DNA from: Marivivens niveibacter
GTDB lineage: Bacteria; Pseudomonadota; Alphaproteobacteria; Rhodobacterales; Rhodobacteraceae
NCBI RefSeq assembly: GCF_002150005.2
Contig: NZ_MSPP01000008.1
Location: 1 to 64,000 of the forward strand
Reading direction: 5' to 3'
DNA length: 64,000 bases
Below, one piece after another: positions 10,115-18,539 of the stretch; position 1 is the stretch's first letter, and each line of letters begins with the position of its first letter. The notes beneath the pieces are model-generated. The model was not told the origin of the DNA and ran no database searches. It was given only the letters and a program-made list of their open reading frames with translations. The position numbers and the translations under genes are program-made.

Positions 10115-10138
10115 ATTATAAGGCTTTGATATATCAAA
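10115..10138. promoter_or_regulatory. arabinose operon promoter and LysR operator palindrome
   Basis: In the 149-nt divergent region, TTTGATATATCAAA (10125-10138) is a perfect 14-bp palindrome ending 12 nt before the LysR start codon. Reading toward chvE, a perfect -10 TATAAT (complement of 10115-10120) lies just downstream of it, while no good -35 is visible at 17 bp (CCACTT). A promoter with a good -10, no -35 and a palindrome at the -35 side fits activator-dependent transcription by the adjacent LysR protein, which would also autoregulate. The binding itself is inferred. Confidence 0.6.
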
Positions 10139-10150
10139 AGTGGTATAGGT

Positions 10151-11068
10151 ATGGATTTCATCAAACGTCTGAAACCAACGCATTTGCGGCTGTTGTTGAA
10201 AATCGCCGAAACTGGCCAATTACAGATTGCCGCCAGTGCGATGGCAATGTCACAACCTGCGGCCTCGCGGATCATTGGCGATATCGAAAAGCAAGCCAAC
10301 ACAGCCCTATTTCACCGGTCACCCAAAGGCATGGAACCGACCCCCGTGGGCACTGCATTCATTCGCCACGCGCGGGGTGTTGTTGCCGAATTGGACAGTC
10401 TGGAAAAAGAGGTGCGCGATCTGACAACGGGTGCCGCGGGTGAAATTCGTATTGGAACGGTAACAGGCCCCGCTGTGGGTATCGTGTTGCCTGTATTGCA
10501 AGAATTCCGCGAATCGTTTCCCGATACATCGGTCACGATCGAGGTTGGCCCATCCACAGAATTGGTGCGCGGGTTAGACGAGGGACGATTTGATTTCATT
10601 GTGGCTCGTATCCCAGCGGAACAGGACAGCCGCGATTTTATGGTGCATCCAGGGCGGTCAGAGGATGTACAATTGGTGGTGCGGGCATCGCATCCGCTGG
10701 TCGGACGACAGGGCGTGACGCTGGATGAATTGCGCGCCTATGACTGGGTCATTCAGGAACGAGGATCGCCTATTCGGTTAGCCGTGGAATCCGCGTTTCA
10801 TTTGGCTGGGGTTCCTGTGCCACATCGCATTGTGAATACGTCATCTTTGCTAGTGGTGGAATCGTTGCTAGCCACATCGGACGTGATTGCACCGCAATCC
10901 AAAGAGGTTTGCGAATTATTGAGCCGTCAAGATTTTGGAGCAAAGCTACGTATTCTGGACATTAACGCGTCCATGCTGGTGTCGCCCTATTTTGTGGTCC
11001 GCAATCGGGGCCGTCACCTACCGCGCGCAGCCACAATGTTTTTCGAGCAGGTCTTAAAAAGACTATAG
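10151..11068 (+). CDS. gbpR: LysR-family regulator, GbpR-like (arabinose/galactose operon)
   Basis: LysR-type transcriptional regulator of 305 aa. The winged HTH spans residues 5-65 (LRLLLKIAETGQLQIAASAMAMSQ then AASRIIGDIE); the periplasmic-binding-like effector domain follows from about 90 (GEIRIGTVTGPAVGIVLP). It is transcribed divergently from chvE with a palindrome between them, the arrangement of GbpR-type regulators of sugar-binding-protein operons. Its effector is probably an arabinose-pathway sugar or lactone. The start ATG follows TGGTATAGGT, a weak ribosome site. Its stop codon lies inside the left arm of a bidirectional terminator. Confidence 0.85.
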   Translation: MDFIKRLKPTHLRLLLKIAETGQLQIAASAMAMSQPAASRIIGDIEKQANTALFHRSPKGMEPTPVGTAFIRHARGVVAELDSLEKEVRDLTTGAAGEIRIGTVTGPAVGIVLPVLQEFRESFPDTSVTIEVGPSTELVRGLDEGRFDFIVARIPAEQDSRDFMVHPGRSEDVQLVVRASHPLVGRQGVTLDELRAYDWVIQERGSPIRLAVESAFHLAGVPVPHRIVNTSSLLVVESLLATSDVIAPQSKEVCELLSRQDFGAKLRILDINASMLVSPYFVVRNRGRHLPRAATMFFEQVLKRL

Positions 11069-11093
11069 GCCGCCCGTTTCAAAGGCGGCCTAT
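11065..11093. terminator. bidirectional intrinsic terminator between lysR and dctM
   Basis: ATAGGCCGCC (11065-11074) and GGCGGCCTAT (11084-11093) form a perfect 10-bp stem with a 9-nt loop. On the minus strand the stem is followed by AGTCTTTTT, a usable U-tract for the TRAP operon. On the plus strand the tail is poor, so it mainly terminates dctPQM. Confidence 0.8.
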
Positions 11094-11099
11094 GCCAGA

Positions 11100-12488
11100 T
11101 TAGAACAGTTTCGATGGCAACCAGGTGACCAGTTCTGGGAATATGAACAGCAGAACGATCGCCACGATTTGCAGCAGAACAAAAGGAATAACGCCTTTGT
11201 ATATCTGCATAGTAGAGATCGTCGCCGGAGCCACACCGCGCAGATAAAACAGCGCAAACCCAAATGGTGGGGTCAAGAAACTGGTTTGCAGGTTCACACC
11301 GATCATCACGCCCAGCCAAATCGGATCAACTCCCAGCAACAGTAGGGTCGGTGCGGTGATCGGCAGTACGATAAAGATGATTTCGAACGTATCTAGAATG
11401 AACCCCAGAACGAACATTGTCAGCATCACGGCGATCATCGCGCCTGTTGCGCCGCCAGGAATGTTCGTCAGGAACTCATGAACCAGATCGTCACCGCCCA
11501 TTTGACGGAACACGACCGAAAAGACAGATGCGCCAAACAGGATGATAAAGATCATCGATGTGATTTTCGCGGTGCTTAGCGCCGTGTGACGGATGATTTC
11601 GAAATTCAGGCGTCCGCGGATCAACGCAAGAACAGTTGCGCCAACAGCGCCGACAGAGGACGCTTCGGTTGGGGTCGCGACGCCGCCCAGAATGGAACCC
11701 AATACTGCGAGGATAAGAAGCAGCGGAGGGATCAAAGCAACGAAAACTTCGCGCAGCAGGTTCTTACGGTCTTCTTCGGATACGGGCGTTGCCGGGCAGC
11801 TGTCAGGGTCGGTGACAGCTTTGAACACGACGTAACCGATATAGATGCAGACCAGTAATAGACCCGGAATAAAGGCGCCTGCGAAAAGGTCGCCAACAGA
11901 AACGGCGCTGGGGGCAAAGTTTCCAAGGCTCATTTGTGCTTGTGAATGCATCCCTGCGATCATGTCGCCCATGAAAATAAGGACGGTAGATGGCGGAATG
12001 ATCTGCCCCAATGTACCGGATGCGCAAATCGTACCGCAGGCGAGTTTTGGATCATATCCGGCCCGCATCATTGCAGGCAACGAAATCAGCCCCATGGTGA
12101 CAACGGTTGCGCCCACAACACCCGTCGAGGCCGCCAGCAATGCACCAACGACGATCACGGAAATGCCCAGACCGCCGCGCATATTGCCGAACAGTTTGCC
12201 CATCGTGGACAAAAGTTGTTCGGCAATGTTGGACCGTTCCAGCATCACACCCATAAAGATGAACAGCGGAACAGCGACCAACACTTCGTTCGTCATATAG
12301 CCGGTGAATTTACCAGCCAGTGCGGCCATGTTCGAAAAATCGAAAACGCTGATCCAATACCCGATAAGGCCAAAAATTATTGAGGTGCCAGCCAAGGTGA
12401 AAGCGACAGGAAAGCCCAGCATTAACATGCCGATAACGCCAAGGAACATAAGGCCTGACAGCAGTTCTCCGATCAATGTCAGGTCCAT
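11100..12488 (-). CDS. dctM: TRAP transporter large permease DctM
   Basis: Large membrane subunit of a tripartite ATP-independent periplasmic transporter, 462 aa, with about 12-13 hydrophobic segments. It contains the family blocks LGISVIVVGALLAASTGVVGATVVTMG, PKLACGTICASGTLGQIIPPSTVLI and GVNLQTSFLTPPFGFALFYLRG, the last near the C terminus. It uses a Na+ or H+ gradient to move the substrate delivered by DctP. Its ATG overlaps the DctQ stop by one base (TAATG), so the two are translationally coupled. It is longer than many DctM proteins (about 430 aa) because of the central loop. Confidence 0.92.
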   Translation of the reverse strand: MDLTLIGELLSGLMFLGVIGMLMLGFPVAFTLAGTSIIFGLIGYWISVFDFSNMAALAGKFTGYMTNEVLVAVPLFIFMGVMLERSNIAEQLLSTMGKLFGNMRGGLGISVIVVGALLAASTGVVGATVVTMGLISLPAMMRAGYDPKLACGTICASGTLGQIIPPSTVLIFMGDMIAGMHSQAQMSLGNFAPSAVSVGDLFAGAFIPGLLLVCIYIGYVVFKAVTDPDSCPATPVSEEDRKNLLREVFVALIPPLLLILAVLGSILGGVATPTEASSVGAVGATVLALIRGRLNFEIIRHTALSTAKITSMIFIILFGASVFSVVFRQMGGDDLVHEFLTNIPGGATGAMIAVMLTMFVLGFILDTFEIIFIVLPITAPTLLLLGVDPIWLGVMIGVNLQTSFLTPPFGFALFYLRGVAPATISTMQIYKGVIPFVLLQIVAIVLLFIFPELVTWLPSKLF

Positions 12489-13036
12489 TAGACGGGCTCC
12501 TTATAACGGTAGTCTTCGGGGATTAGGTCGGTTTTTCCGCTGATGGTTAGGATCGAACGGATCAGCATGGATAGACCCTGAAGCGCGACGGTGATCGCGA
12601 AAAAGATGATAAAGGCTTTGACCAGAAACAGGCCAGGCGCACCGCCTGGATTGGCAGAGGCTTCTTTCAGGCCCCAGCTACGCATCACAAAGGTTAGGCA
12701 ATAGGTATAGACGATATAGGTAAACGGCAGCAGGAATACCGCGACGCCAACCAAATCCATCCATGCCTTTTTCACGGGCGACGCAGGACGATAGAAAATA
12801 TCGACGCGCACGTGGTCGTCATGAAATAGCGCAAACGCAGCGACCGCGGTGAACATCACGCCGTTCAGCCATGGATACAGATCCTGCATCCATAGGCGGG
12901 TATTGGAAAACAGGTATCGTTCGACGACAACCCAGAAACAAATCAAAACGATGGCGATGGATAGCCATGAAAAAACGTTACCTATCAAACGGTTCATGCC
13001 ATTTATGAAACGCATGATATGGGACAATAAAGCCAT
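12488..13036 (-). CDS. dctQ: TRAP transporter small permease DctQ
   Basis: Small four-helix TRAP subunit of about 182 aa. Hydrophobic segments run near residues 16-36, 48-68 (WLNGVMFTAVAAFALF), 91-111 and 135-160. WMQDLYPWLNGVMF and HVRVDIFY are family-typical. The start at 13036 (MALLSHIMRF) was chosen over an in-frame ATG 36 nt upstream because it follows AAAGGGCAAATC and leaves room for the intergenic hairpin. It bridges DctP and DctM function in the inner membrane and is part of the minus-strand dctPQM operon. Confidence 0.88.
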   Translation of the reverse strand: MALLSHIMRFINGMNRLIGNVFSWLSIAIVLICFWVVVERYLFSNTRLWMQDLYPWLNGVMFTAVAAFALFHDDHVRVDIFYRPASPVKKAWMDLVGVAVFLLPFTYIVYTYCLTFVMRSWGLKEASANPGGAPGLFLVKAFIIFFAITVALQGLSMLIRSILTISGKTDLIPEDYRYKEPV

Positions 13037-13070
13037 GATTTGCCCTTTCTGCCTTGAACGTTGTTGTGCC

Positions 13071-13098
13071 AAAGGCCCCGCACGACGGCAGGGCCTTT
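13071..13098 (-). other. stem-loop between dctP and dctQ
   Basis: AAAGGCCC (13071-13078) and GGGCCTTT (13091-13098) pair perfectly, with an extra C-G possible outside, in the 81-nt gap after the binding-protein gene. Read on the minus strand it has no U-tract. It probably protects the dctP message or partially terminates, like the hairpin after chvE. Confidence 0.55.
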
Positions 13099-13117
13099 GA
13101 CCGACTTACACAGTCGA

Positions 13118-14224
13118 TTACAGGTCGGAATAGTCCATGAATTTCTGACGTACTGCGTTGAACGTCTGGTCGGTGTTTTCCGTACGGGTGCGCAGCAACT
13201 GCAAAGAGTCGATAAAGCTGCGGCCGGTGCGGCGAACCAGTTCGTCGTCGGAATTCAGAACGTTGCCCAGAACTTCTTTAGCGGAGGTTGCGGCAGCTTC
13301 CATGATGTCGTCTGGGAACTGGCTGTGAATGGTCACGCCGTGTTCTTCGACCAGCGTTTTCAGCGCGCGCGGATCGTTTGCATAGAAATCCGATGCAACC
13401 TGATCGTATTCGGCCTGTGCCACATCGCGAACGATCGCCTGCAGGTTTGCTGGCAGGGCCTGATATTTCGCTTTGTCGACAACGACTTCGGTCGCTAGAC
13501 CCGGTTCGTTGAACGACGAGGTATAGTAGTGTTTGCACACCTGATAGAAACCCAGCGCCAGATCGTTGTATGGGCCAACGAATTCAGCTGCGTCCAACGC
13601 GCCGGACTGTAGCGCTTGGAAAATTTCGCCGCCGGCCATGTTGGTCACGGATGCGCCCATGCCCTGCCATACCTGACCGCCCAGACCTGGCGTGCGGAAG
13701 CGCAGGCCCTGAATGTCGTCGATCGAGGTCAGTTCGTTACGGAACCAACCGCCAGCTTGGGTGCCGGTGTCGCCCGATAGGAAACCTTGAACGCCGAATT
13801 GGTCATAGATTTCATCCCACAGTTCCTGACCGCCCATGTAACGGACCCAAGCCGCCATTTCGCGGCTGGTCATGCCGAATGGCACACCGGTAAAGAACGA
13901 CAGAGCGGTGGATTTGTTCTGCCAATAGTAGGCTGCGCCGTGGCTCATTTCGGCAGTGCCGTCGATGACCGCGTCCAGCGACTGTAGTGGTGGAACCAAT
14001 TCACCGGCCGAATAGACTTCGACGGTTAGGGCGCCGTCGGATGCGGCGGTGATGCGGTCAGCCAGACGCTGTGCGCCTACGCCCAGACCTGGGAAATTCT
14101 TTGGCCATGTGGTGACCATGCGCCACGTGATGCGGCCCTGTGCAACAGCTGGTGCAGCGAGCGATGATGCCGCAGCAGCGGTACCGCCCAATGCAGACGT
14201 GCGTAGAAATGAACGACGATCCAT
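13118..14224 (-). CDS. dctP: TRAP transporter solute-binding protein DctP, TakP-like
   Basis: Periplasmic substrate-binding subunit of 368 aa. The N terminus MDRRSFLRTSALGG is a twin-arginine (Tat) signal peptide cleaved near APAVAQ, unusual for general TRAP binding proteins but typical of the dimeric TakP/lactate-binding branch. Other family blocks are WRMVTTWPKNFPGLG, MSHGAAYYWQNK and AAEFVGPYNDLALGFY. That branch binds 2-oxo acids or lactate, so a 2-oxo acid substrate is likely but not proven. The start at 14224 has Shine-Dalgarno GGGAGG; five extra in-frame codons upstream were not used. Transcribed first in dctPQM. Confidence 0.85.
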   Translation of the reverse strand: MDRRSFLRTSALGGTAAAASSLAAPAVAQGRITWRMVTTWPKNFPGLGVGAQRLADRITAASDGALTVEVYSAGELVPPLQSLDAVIDGTAEMSHGAAYYWQNKSTALSFFTGVPFGMTSREMAAWVRYMGGQELWDEIYDQFGVQGFLSGDTGTQAGGWFRNELTSIDDIQGLRFRTPGLGGQVWQGMGASVTNMAGGEIFQALQSGALDAAEFVGPYNDLALGFYQVCKHYYTSSFNEPGLATEVVVDKAKYQALPANLQAIVRDVAQAEYDQVASDFYANDPRALKTLVEEHGVTIHSQFPDDIMEAAATSAKEVLGNVLNSDDELVRRTGRSFIDSLQLLRTRTENTDQTFNAVRQKFMDYSDL

Positions 14225-14368
14225 TTGTATTCCTCCCAAAATGTCTCAACCTTCCCTCAAAGGTTGACGCGTGCATACTTGCATTACAATTACGAAAGGC
14301 AAGAGATTTTAGACCAATTGATGAAATTTTGTTTGCAATTCCAATTGGTTTGATATCGGTATGCAGGG
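14225..14368. promoter_or_regulatory. divergent dctP/tauE-like promoter region with repeated CAATTG motifs
   Basis: This 144-nt region lies between dctP (minus) and the TauE-type gene (plus). ACCAATTG (14313-14320) and CCAATTGG (14341-14348) share the palindromic core CAATTG, with centres 27 bp apart, and a further GCAATT lies just before the second. These could be half-sites of a shared regulator. No regulator gene is adjacent, so the assignment is tentative. Confidence 0.35.
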
Positions 14369-15097
14369 ATGGAGGAGTTCGTCCTAATAATCGCAGGATT
14401 TATAGCTGGTGTGATGAATGCAATCGCGGGCGGGGGTACCTTTGTATCCTTTCCGGCGCTGGTTTGGGCGGGTGTGCCGCCATTGTCAGCGAATGCGACA
14501 GCGACCTTTGCTGCTTTACCTGGCTACATCAGCAGCGCGTGGGCCTATCGCGGCGAATTTCGTCAGGCGCGACAACGGATTTTTGCGCTGATAGCCGCTG
14601 CGGCTATTGGCGGACTATGTGGTGCGGGCCTGTTGCTGATAACGCCTGCAGAACTTTTTGATGGCTTGGTGCCGTGGCTGCTGATTGTCGCGACAATCGT
14701 TTTTGTTTGGGGGCCAGCGATTTTGCGGCGCACGGGGCCGCTGCCATCGGTTTTGGCAGCTAGCTGTGTGTTCACGATCTGTGTCTATGGCGGTTATTTC
14801 AACGGCGGATTGGGGATTATGTTGCTGGCAGGGCTGTCGCTGGCGGGAATGCAGAACATCCATGAAATGAACGGTTTAAAAAACCTCATGTCTGCCGTCA
14901 TTTCGGTGACTTCTGTGTCGGCTTATTTTGCGGCTGGACTAATCGACATTTCATCAGCGCTGATCGTGGGCGTTGCAGGATTTATTGGTGGAATTGCTGG
15001 GGCTACGTTCGCGCGGCAAATCAAACGTGCCGACATCCTGCGTTGGGTGATTGGTGCGATAGGTGCAGGTATGGCGATCCTGTTCTTCCTGAAATAA
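14369..15097 (+). CDS. TauE/SafE-family membrane exporter
   Basis: Integral membrane protein of 242 aa with about eight hydrophobic segments, of the sulfite exporter TauE/SafE (DUF81) family. The N-terminal block GFIAGVMNAIAGGGTFVSFPAL and the internal repeat GGYFNGGLGIMLLAGLSLAGM near residue 150 are the duplicated family motifs. Members export sulfite, sulfoacetate or other organic anions. Here it diverges from a TRAP importer for an organic acid, so export of a related anion is possible, but the substrate cannot be read from sequence. The ribosome-binding site GCAGGG lies unusually close to the ATG. Confidence 0.8.
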   Translation: MEEFVLIIAGFIAGVMNAIAGGGTFVSFPALVWAGVPPLSANATATFAALPGYISSAWAYRGEFRQARQRIFALIAAAAIGGLCGAGLLLITPAELFDGLVPWLLIVATIVFVWGPAILRRTGPLPSVLAASCVFTICVYGGYFNGGLGIMLLAGLSLAGMQNIHEMNGLKNLMSAVISVTSVSAYFAAGLIDISSALIVGVAGFIGGIAGATFARQIKRADILRWVIGAIGAGMAILFFLK

Positions 15098-15122
15098 AAC
15101 GGCGACCCTATGGCCGCCGTTT
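15097..15122. terminator. convergent terminator after tauE-like gene
   Basis: AAACGGCG (15097-15104) pairs with CGCCGTTT (15115-15122) in the short gap between two convergent genes. The A- and T-rich stem bases make it usable in either direction. Confidence 0.7.
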
Positions 15123-15128
15123 CATCGT

Positions 15129-16223
15129 TTATCGATCAATCCACACCGAATTTTGCTGGGCGCTTTGTTGGCAGGCGCGGATGAACCACATGCCATCAAG
15201 GCCCGCATTAATATCGGGTAGCAATTCGCCCCCAGTGCCCAAAATACGATCGGCCGCATCCGAATAGATGGTGGCGAAAGCTTCGAGGTAGCCTTCGGGA
15301 TGACCGCCAGGGATGCGGGTCCATGCGGCGTTACCATCGTGGCCACGGGTGATGATCTGTTTGGGCTGACCAAAGCGGGTAAAGGTCATCCGGTTGGGAT
15401 TTTCCTGTTCCCATTCGATCCCGCCTCTGTCGCCGTAAATGCGCAGTTTTAGGCTGTTTTCATTGCCCACGGCGACTTGACTGGCCCAAAGCATTGCACG
15501 GGCGCCGCCCTCCATCCGCAGCATGATATGTGCGTTGTCGTCGACTTGGCGCCCATCCACAAACGCGTGCAGATCCGCCATGAGCGATTGCGTGCCGAGC
15601 CCCGTGACAAAGGACAACAGGTTGAACGCATGTGTGCCGATATCGCCAATAGCGCCTGCGCCAGACAATTTGGGATCGGTCCGCCAAGCGGCTTGTTTGT
15701 TGTCCGCGTCCGAGGCTTCGGTCAGCCAATCTTGTGCATATTCGGCCTGAATGACTCGCAATTGGCCCAGTTCGCCATCAGCAATCATCTGGCGTGCCTG
15801 ACGCATTAGGGGATAGCCCGTGTAATTATGCGTCAGGATGAAATGCGCATCCGATGCCTGTGCTGCCTGCGCCAATTCTTCGGCCTGTTCGGCTGTGGCG
15901 GTCAGGGGTTTGTCGCAGATGACGTGGATGCCCGCCTGTAGAAACGCAATCGCGGGGGCAGCGTGCATGTGGTTGGGCGTCACGATCGCAACTGCATCAA
16001 TGCCATCGTCGCGAGCGGATTCCGCTGCTGCCATTTCGTTGAAATCCGAATAGCTGCGTTCAATGCCCAGTTCCGCCGCAGACGTAGCGGCCCGTTCAGG
16101 GTCGGATGACAAAGCACCCGCAACCAGATCAAACCGCCCGTCCAGACGCGCCGCATAGCGGTGGACGCCGCCGATAAACGCGCCTTGGCCGCCACCGACC
16201 ATGCCCAATTTCAGTTTCTTCAT
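15129..16223 (-). CDS. Gfo/Idh/MocA-family sugar oxidoreductase
   Basis: NAD(P)-dependent oxidoreductase of 364 aa. The Rossmann motif KLGMVGGGQGAFIGGVH is at residues 4-20, DKPLTAT (the EKP-type catalytic lysine) near 104, and GAIGDIGTHAFNL near 185 gives the Asp and His of the active site. It overlaps the upstream isomerase gene by 4 nt (ATGA) and belongs to the LacI-led minus-strand arm of the glycoside locus. Relatives oxidise sugar ring hydroxyls (C3 of glucosides, inositols). The paired TIM-barrel enzyme suggests oxidation followed by isomerisation or elimination. The exact substrate is unknown. Confidence 0.85.
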   Translation of the reverse strand: MKKLKLGMVGGGQGAFIGGVHRYAARLDGRFDLVAGALSSDPERAATSAAELGIERSYSDFNEMAAAESARDDGIDAVAIVTPNHMHAAPAIAFLQAGIHVICDKPLTATAEQAEELAQAAQASDAHFILTHNYTGYPLMRQARQMIADGELGQLRVIQAEYAQDWLTEASDADNKQAAWRTDPKLSGAGAIGDIGTHAFNLLSFVTGLGTQSLMADLHAFVDGRQVDDNAHIMLRMEGGARAMLWASQVAVGNENSLKLRIYGDRGGIEWEQENPNRMTFTRFGQPKQIITRGHDGNAAWTRIPGGHPEGYLEAFATIYSDAADRILGTGGELLPDINAGLDGMWFIRACQQSAQQNSVWIDR

Positions 16224-17275
16224 AGGCCCAACATCCGTTTGATTTGCGCATCGTCCTTTTCAGCGCCCGCAAAATCGTCGAAGGCTTTTTCGGTGACTTC
16301 AATCAGGTGTTTCGCGATGAACGGCGCGCCTTCGGCTGCGCCCTGTTCTGGGGATTTGATGCAGCATTCCCATTCAAGAACGGCCCATGAATCATAGCCG
16401 TATTGAGTGAGCTTGCTAAAAATGCTTCCAAAATCGACCTGACCATCGCCCAGACTGCGGAAACGGCCAGCGCGGTTGGTCCACCCCTGATAGCCCGAGT
16501 AAACGCCCTGACGGCCTGTCGGGTTGAACTCGGCGTCTTTGACGTGGAACGCGTTTATGCGGTCGTGGTAAATATCGATGAACGCCAGGTAATCCAGTTG
16601 TTGCAGCAGGAAATGCGATGGATCGTAATTGATCATCGCCGCCTCGTGCCCGCCGCAAGCATCAACGAACATTTCAAAGGTGGCGCCGTCGAAAACGTCC
16701 TCGCCTGGGTGGATTTCAAACCCGATGTCCTGACCGTTGTCGCGGTAGTGATCCAAAATCGGGGTCCAGCGGCGGCCAAGTTCGGCAAAGGCTTCCTCGA
16801 TCAAACCTGCTGGGCGCTGAGGCCATGGGTAAAGATAAGGAAACGCCAGCGATCCAGTAAAGGATACCGTGTGTTTCAGGCCCAATTTGCGGGACGCAAT
16901 GGCGGCCTTTTTCATCTGGTCGACGGCCCATTCTTGGCGGCCCTTGGGGTTTCCGTGCAGATGCGCGGGGGCGAATGCGTCAAATGCTTCGTCGTAGGCG
17001 GGGTTCACGGCAACCAACTGGCCCTGAAGGTGGGTTGATAGTTCGGTGATTTCAACGCCGGCATCTGCGCAAATGCCTTTGACCTCGTCACAGTAGGTGT
17101 CAGAGGTTACAGCCTTTTCCAAATCAAACAGACGGGCGTCAAAGGTGGGGATCTGTACGCCCTTGTACCCCAACCCTGCGGCCCATTTTGTGATGCCTTC
17201 CAACGAATTGAAAGGTCCGTCGTCCCCTGCAAACTGCGCCAAAAATAGCGCGGGGCCTTTGATCTGAGATGGCAT
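16220..17275 (-). CDS. sugar phosphate isomerase/epimerase family TIM-barrel protein
   Basis: AP-endonuclease-2-like (xylose isomerase-like) TIM-barrel protein of 351 aa. Metal-site blocks are FEIHPGEDVFDG near 202 (Glu and His), NYDPSHFLLQ near 233 (Asp and His), FHVKDAEF near 259 (His) and VLEWECC near 315 (Glu). Proteins of this length with these blocks recur beside Gfo/Idh/MocA oxidoreductases in sugar loci and act as epimerases, isomerases or, in some characterised pathways, glycoside eliminases. It starts 21 nt after the lacI stop and overlaps the next gene by 4 nt. Confidence 0.82.
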   Translation of the reverse strand: MPSQIKGPALFLAQFAGDDGPFNSLEGITKWAAGLGYKGVQIPTFDARLFDLEKAVTSDTYCDEVKGICADAGVEITELSTHLQGQLVAVNPAYDEAFDAFAPAHLHGNPKGRQEWAVDQMKKAAIASRKLGLKHTVSFTGSLAFPYLYPWPQRPAGLIEEAFAELGRRWTPILDHYRDNGQDIGFEIHPGEDVFDGATFEMFVDACGGHEAAMINYDPSHFLLQQLDYLAFIDIYHDRINAFHVKDAEFNPTGRQGVYSGYQGWTNRAGRFRSLGDGQVDFGSIFSKLTQYGYDSWAVLEWECCIKSPEQGAAEGAPFIAKHLIEVTEKAFDDFAGAEKDDAQIKRMLGL

Positions 17276-17296
17276 GTTATCCTCCGTAAGTAATGC

Positions 17297-18334
17297 CTAG
17301 GGTGCCAGATCGTCCTCGGTTGGCACCTGTAATCCTTGCATCGGCGGCGCGAGTGGATCGCGGATCGCCTCAATCGCGGCGCGGGCTAAAAATGACCCTG
17401 CGCGTGCAACGTCTTCTTTCATCACGATGATATCGCGGCGGAAAATCCGCAGGAAATTGATCGCTTCTTTGCCGAACACATCAATGTCACCGCCCAGCAC
17501 GCGGCGTTTTTTCTCGATGGCGACGGCCGCACCCATTGCGGCCAGTGGGGACGAACAAATGATCCCATCGATTGTCGGGTCTTCGGTCAGAATGTCCTTT
17601 AGGGCCGCGCAGGCCACTTCGGCGCTGTTGTCACTGTTAATTCGGCGGATGATGCGCAGCGACGCGCCCAGTTTTTCGGCAGCTTCGGTCGCGCCACTAA
17701 TCGTGTCTTCGGCGTAAAACTGGCCGCGGGGGGGCGCGACGACTACCAAATGTTTGCGCCCGCGTTTCACCAGATATTCCACACCAAAGGCTGCGTAGGC
17801 GTGGTTGTCAAAATCAAAATATGGATGAGTTTTCAGACTCGTTTGGCCGTGGGTCGCAAAAGGAAAGTTATGGTCAATCAAATAACGGACGCGCGGATCA
17901 TCCGGCGTTGTTTGGTTCATGATGATGGCATCGGCCGAATGGTTTTCGACAACATAGCGGATCGGCTTTAACGGGTCGTCGTCGTAGAAATATGGCGTGA
18001 TATTCAGATGATAATTCGTGCCACGTAATTCGCGCGTGATCGAGTTAATCAGCTGCGCAGTGTGGTTCATCATGTCGTTTTCAGGGGCAAGAATCAGACT
18101 GATTACATTCGTGCGCCCTGTGCGTAGTCGGACACCCGCGCGGTTCGGTACATAACCAATTGCGTCCGCGATTTCGCGAATCGTTTTCTTGGTTTCGACG
18201 TTGATATCAGGGGCATCATTCAGCGCACGCGAAACGGTAGGGACAGCCATCCCGCTCAATCTAGAGATTGTTTTTAGTGTTGGTTTTTCACCAGGCAGTA
18301 GTTCGTACTGCGTGGCGGTTTGATCCTGATCCAT
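17297..18334 (-). CDS. LacI-family transcriptional repressor of the glycoside locus
   Basis: LacI-type regulator of 345 aa. An N-terminal extension of about 17 residues precedes the HTH (PTLKTISRLSGMAVPTVSRALN, residues about 18-39) and hinge helix (IGYVPNRAGVRLRTGRT). The effector domain follows, with NMMNHTAQ-type loops. It is divergent from the ABC importer/hydrolase operon and is the first gene of the opposite arm, so it probably controls both sides through the 34-bp palindrome at 18487-18520. The inducer is presumably a beta-mannoside or beta-glucoside. Confidence 0.88.
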   Translation of the reverse strand: MDQDQTATQYELLPGEKPTLKTISRLSGMAVPTVSRALNDAPDINVETKKTIREIADAIGYVPNRAGVRLRTGRTNVISLILAPENDMMNHTAQLINSITRELRGTNYHLNITPYFYDDDPLKPIRYVVENHSADAIIMNQTTPDDPRVRYLIDHNFPFATHGQTSLKTHPYFDFDNHAYAAFGVEYLVKRGRKHLVVVAPPRGQFYAEDTISGATEAAEKLGASLRIIRRINSDNSAEVACAALKDILTEDPTIDGIICSSPLAAMGAAVAIEKKRRVLGGDIDVFGKEAINFLRIFRRDIIVMKEDVARAGSFLARAAIEAIRDPLAPPMQGLQVPTEDDLAP

Positions 18335-18462
18335 CCGTTTGTCCCTTATTTATATGCCGTTTTCTTTTGTGCTGTTTTGGTGGGCTCCCGTCCAGTCTGT
18401 GGTGTTATGTTTTAACGCCGCAATGCGGCAATGGTGGTTTGCGTGTGCAGCGAAAAAAACCT

Positions 18463-18533
18463 TTGAAAATTTCTTGTCAGGGCAATCTAAAACGTTATAG
18501 AAATTTCTACAACGATTTAGATTCAGGGAGGAG
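18463..18533 (+). promoter_or_regulatory. promoter, 34-bp near-palindromic LacI operator and RBS for the ABC importer operon
   Basis: Positions 18487-18520 form a near-perfect palindrome (15 of 17 pairs match), with outer arms CTAAAACGTT and AACGATTTAG around a perfect 12-bp centre TAGAAATTTCTA (18498-18509). Candidate promoter elements are -35 TTGAAA (18463-18468) and, after 17 bp, -10 TCTAAA (18486-18491), which the operator overlaps. The operator ends 5 nt before the GGGAGGAG ribosome site (18526-18533). The geometry fits repression by the divergent LacI protein. Its length suggests two overlapping operators or a tetramer. Confidence 0.7.
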
Positions 18534-18539
18534 CAAATC

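Noticed and set aside
10125-10138. TTTGATATATCAAA as an FNR box
   Set aside because: FNR sites need four bases between TTGAT and ATCAA; here there are two, so a LysR operator is more likely.
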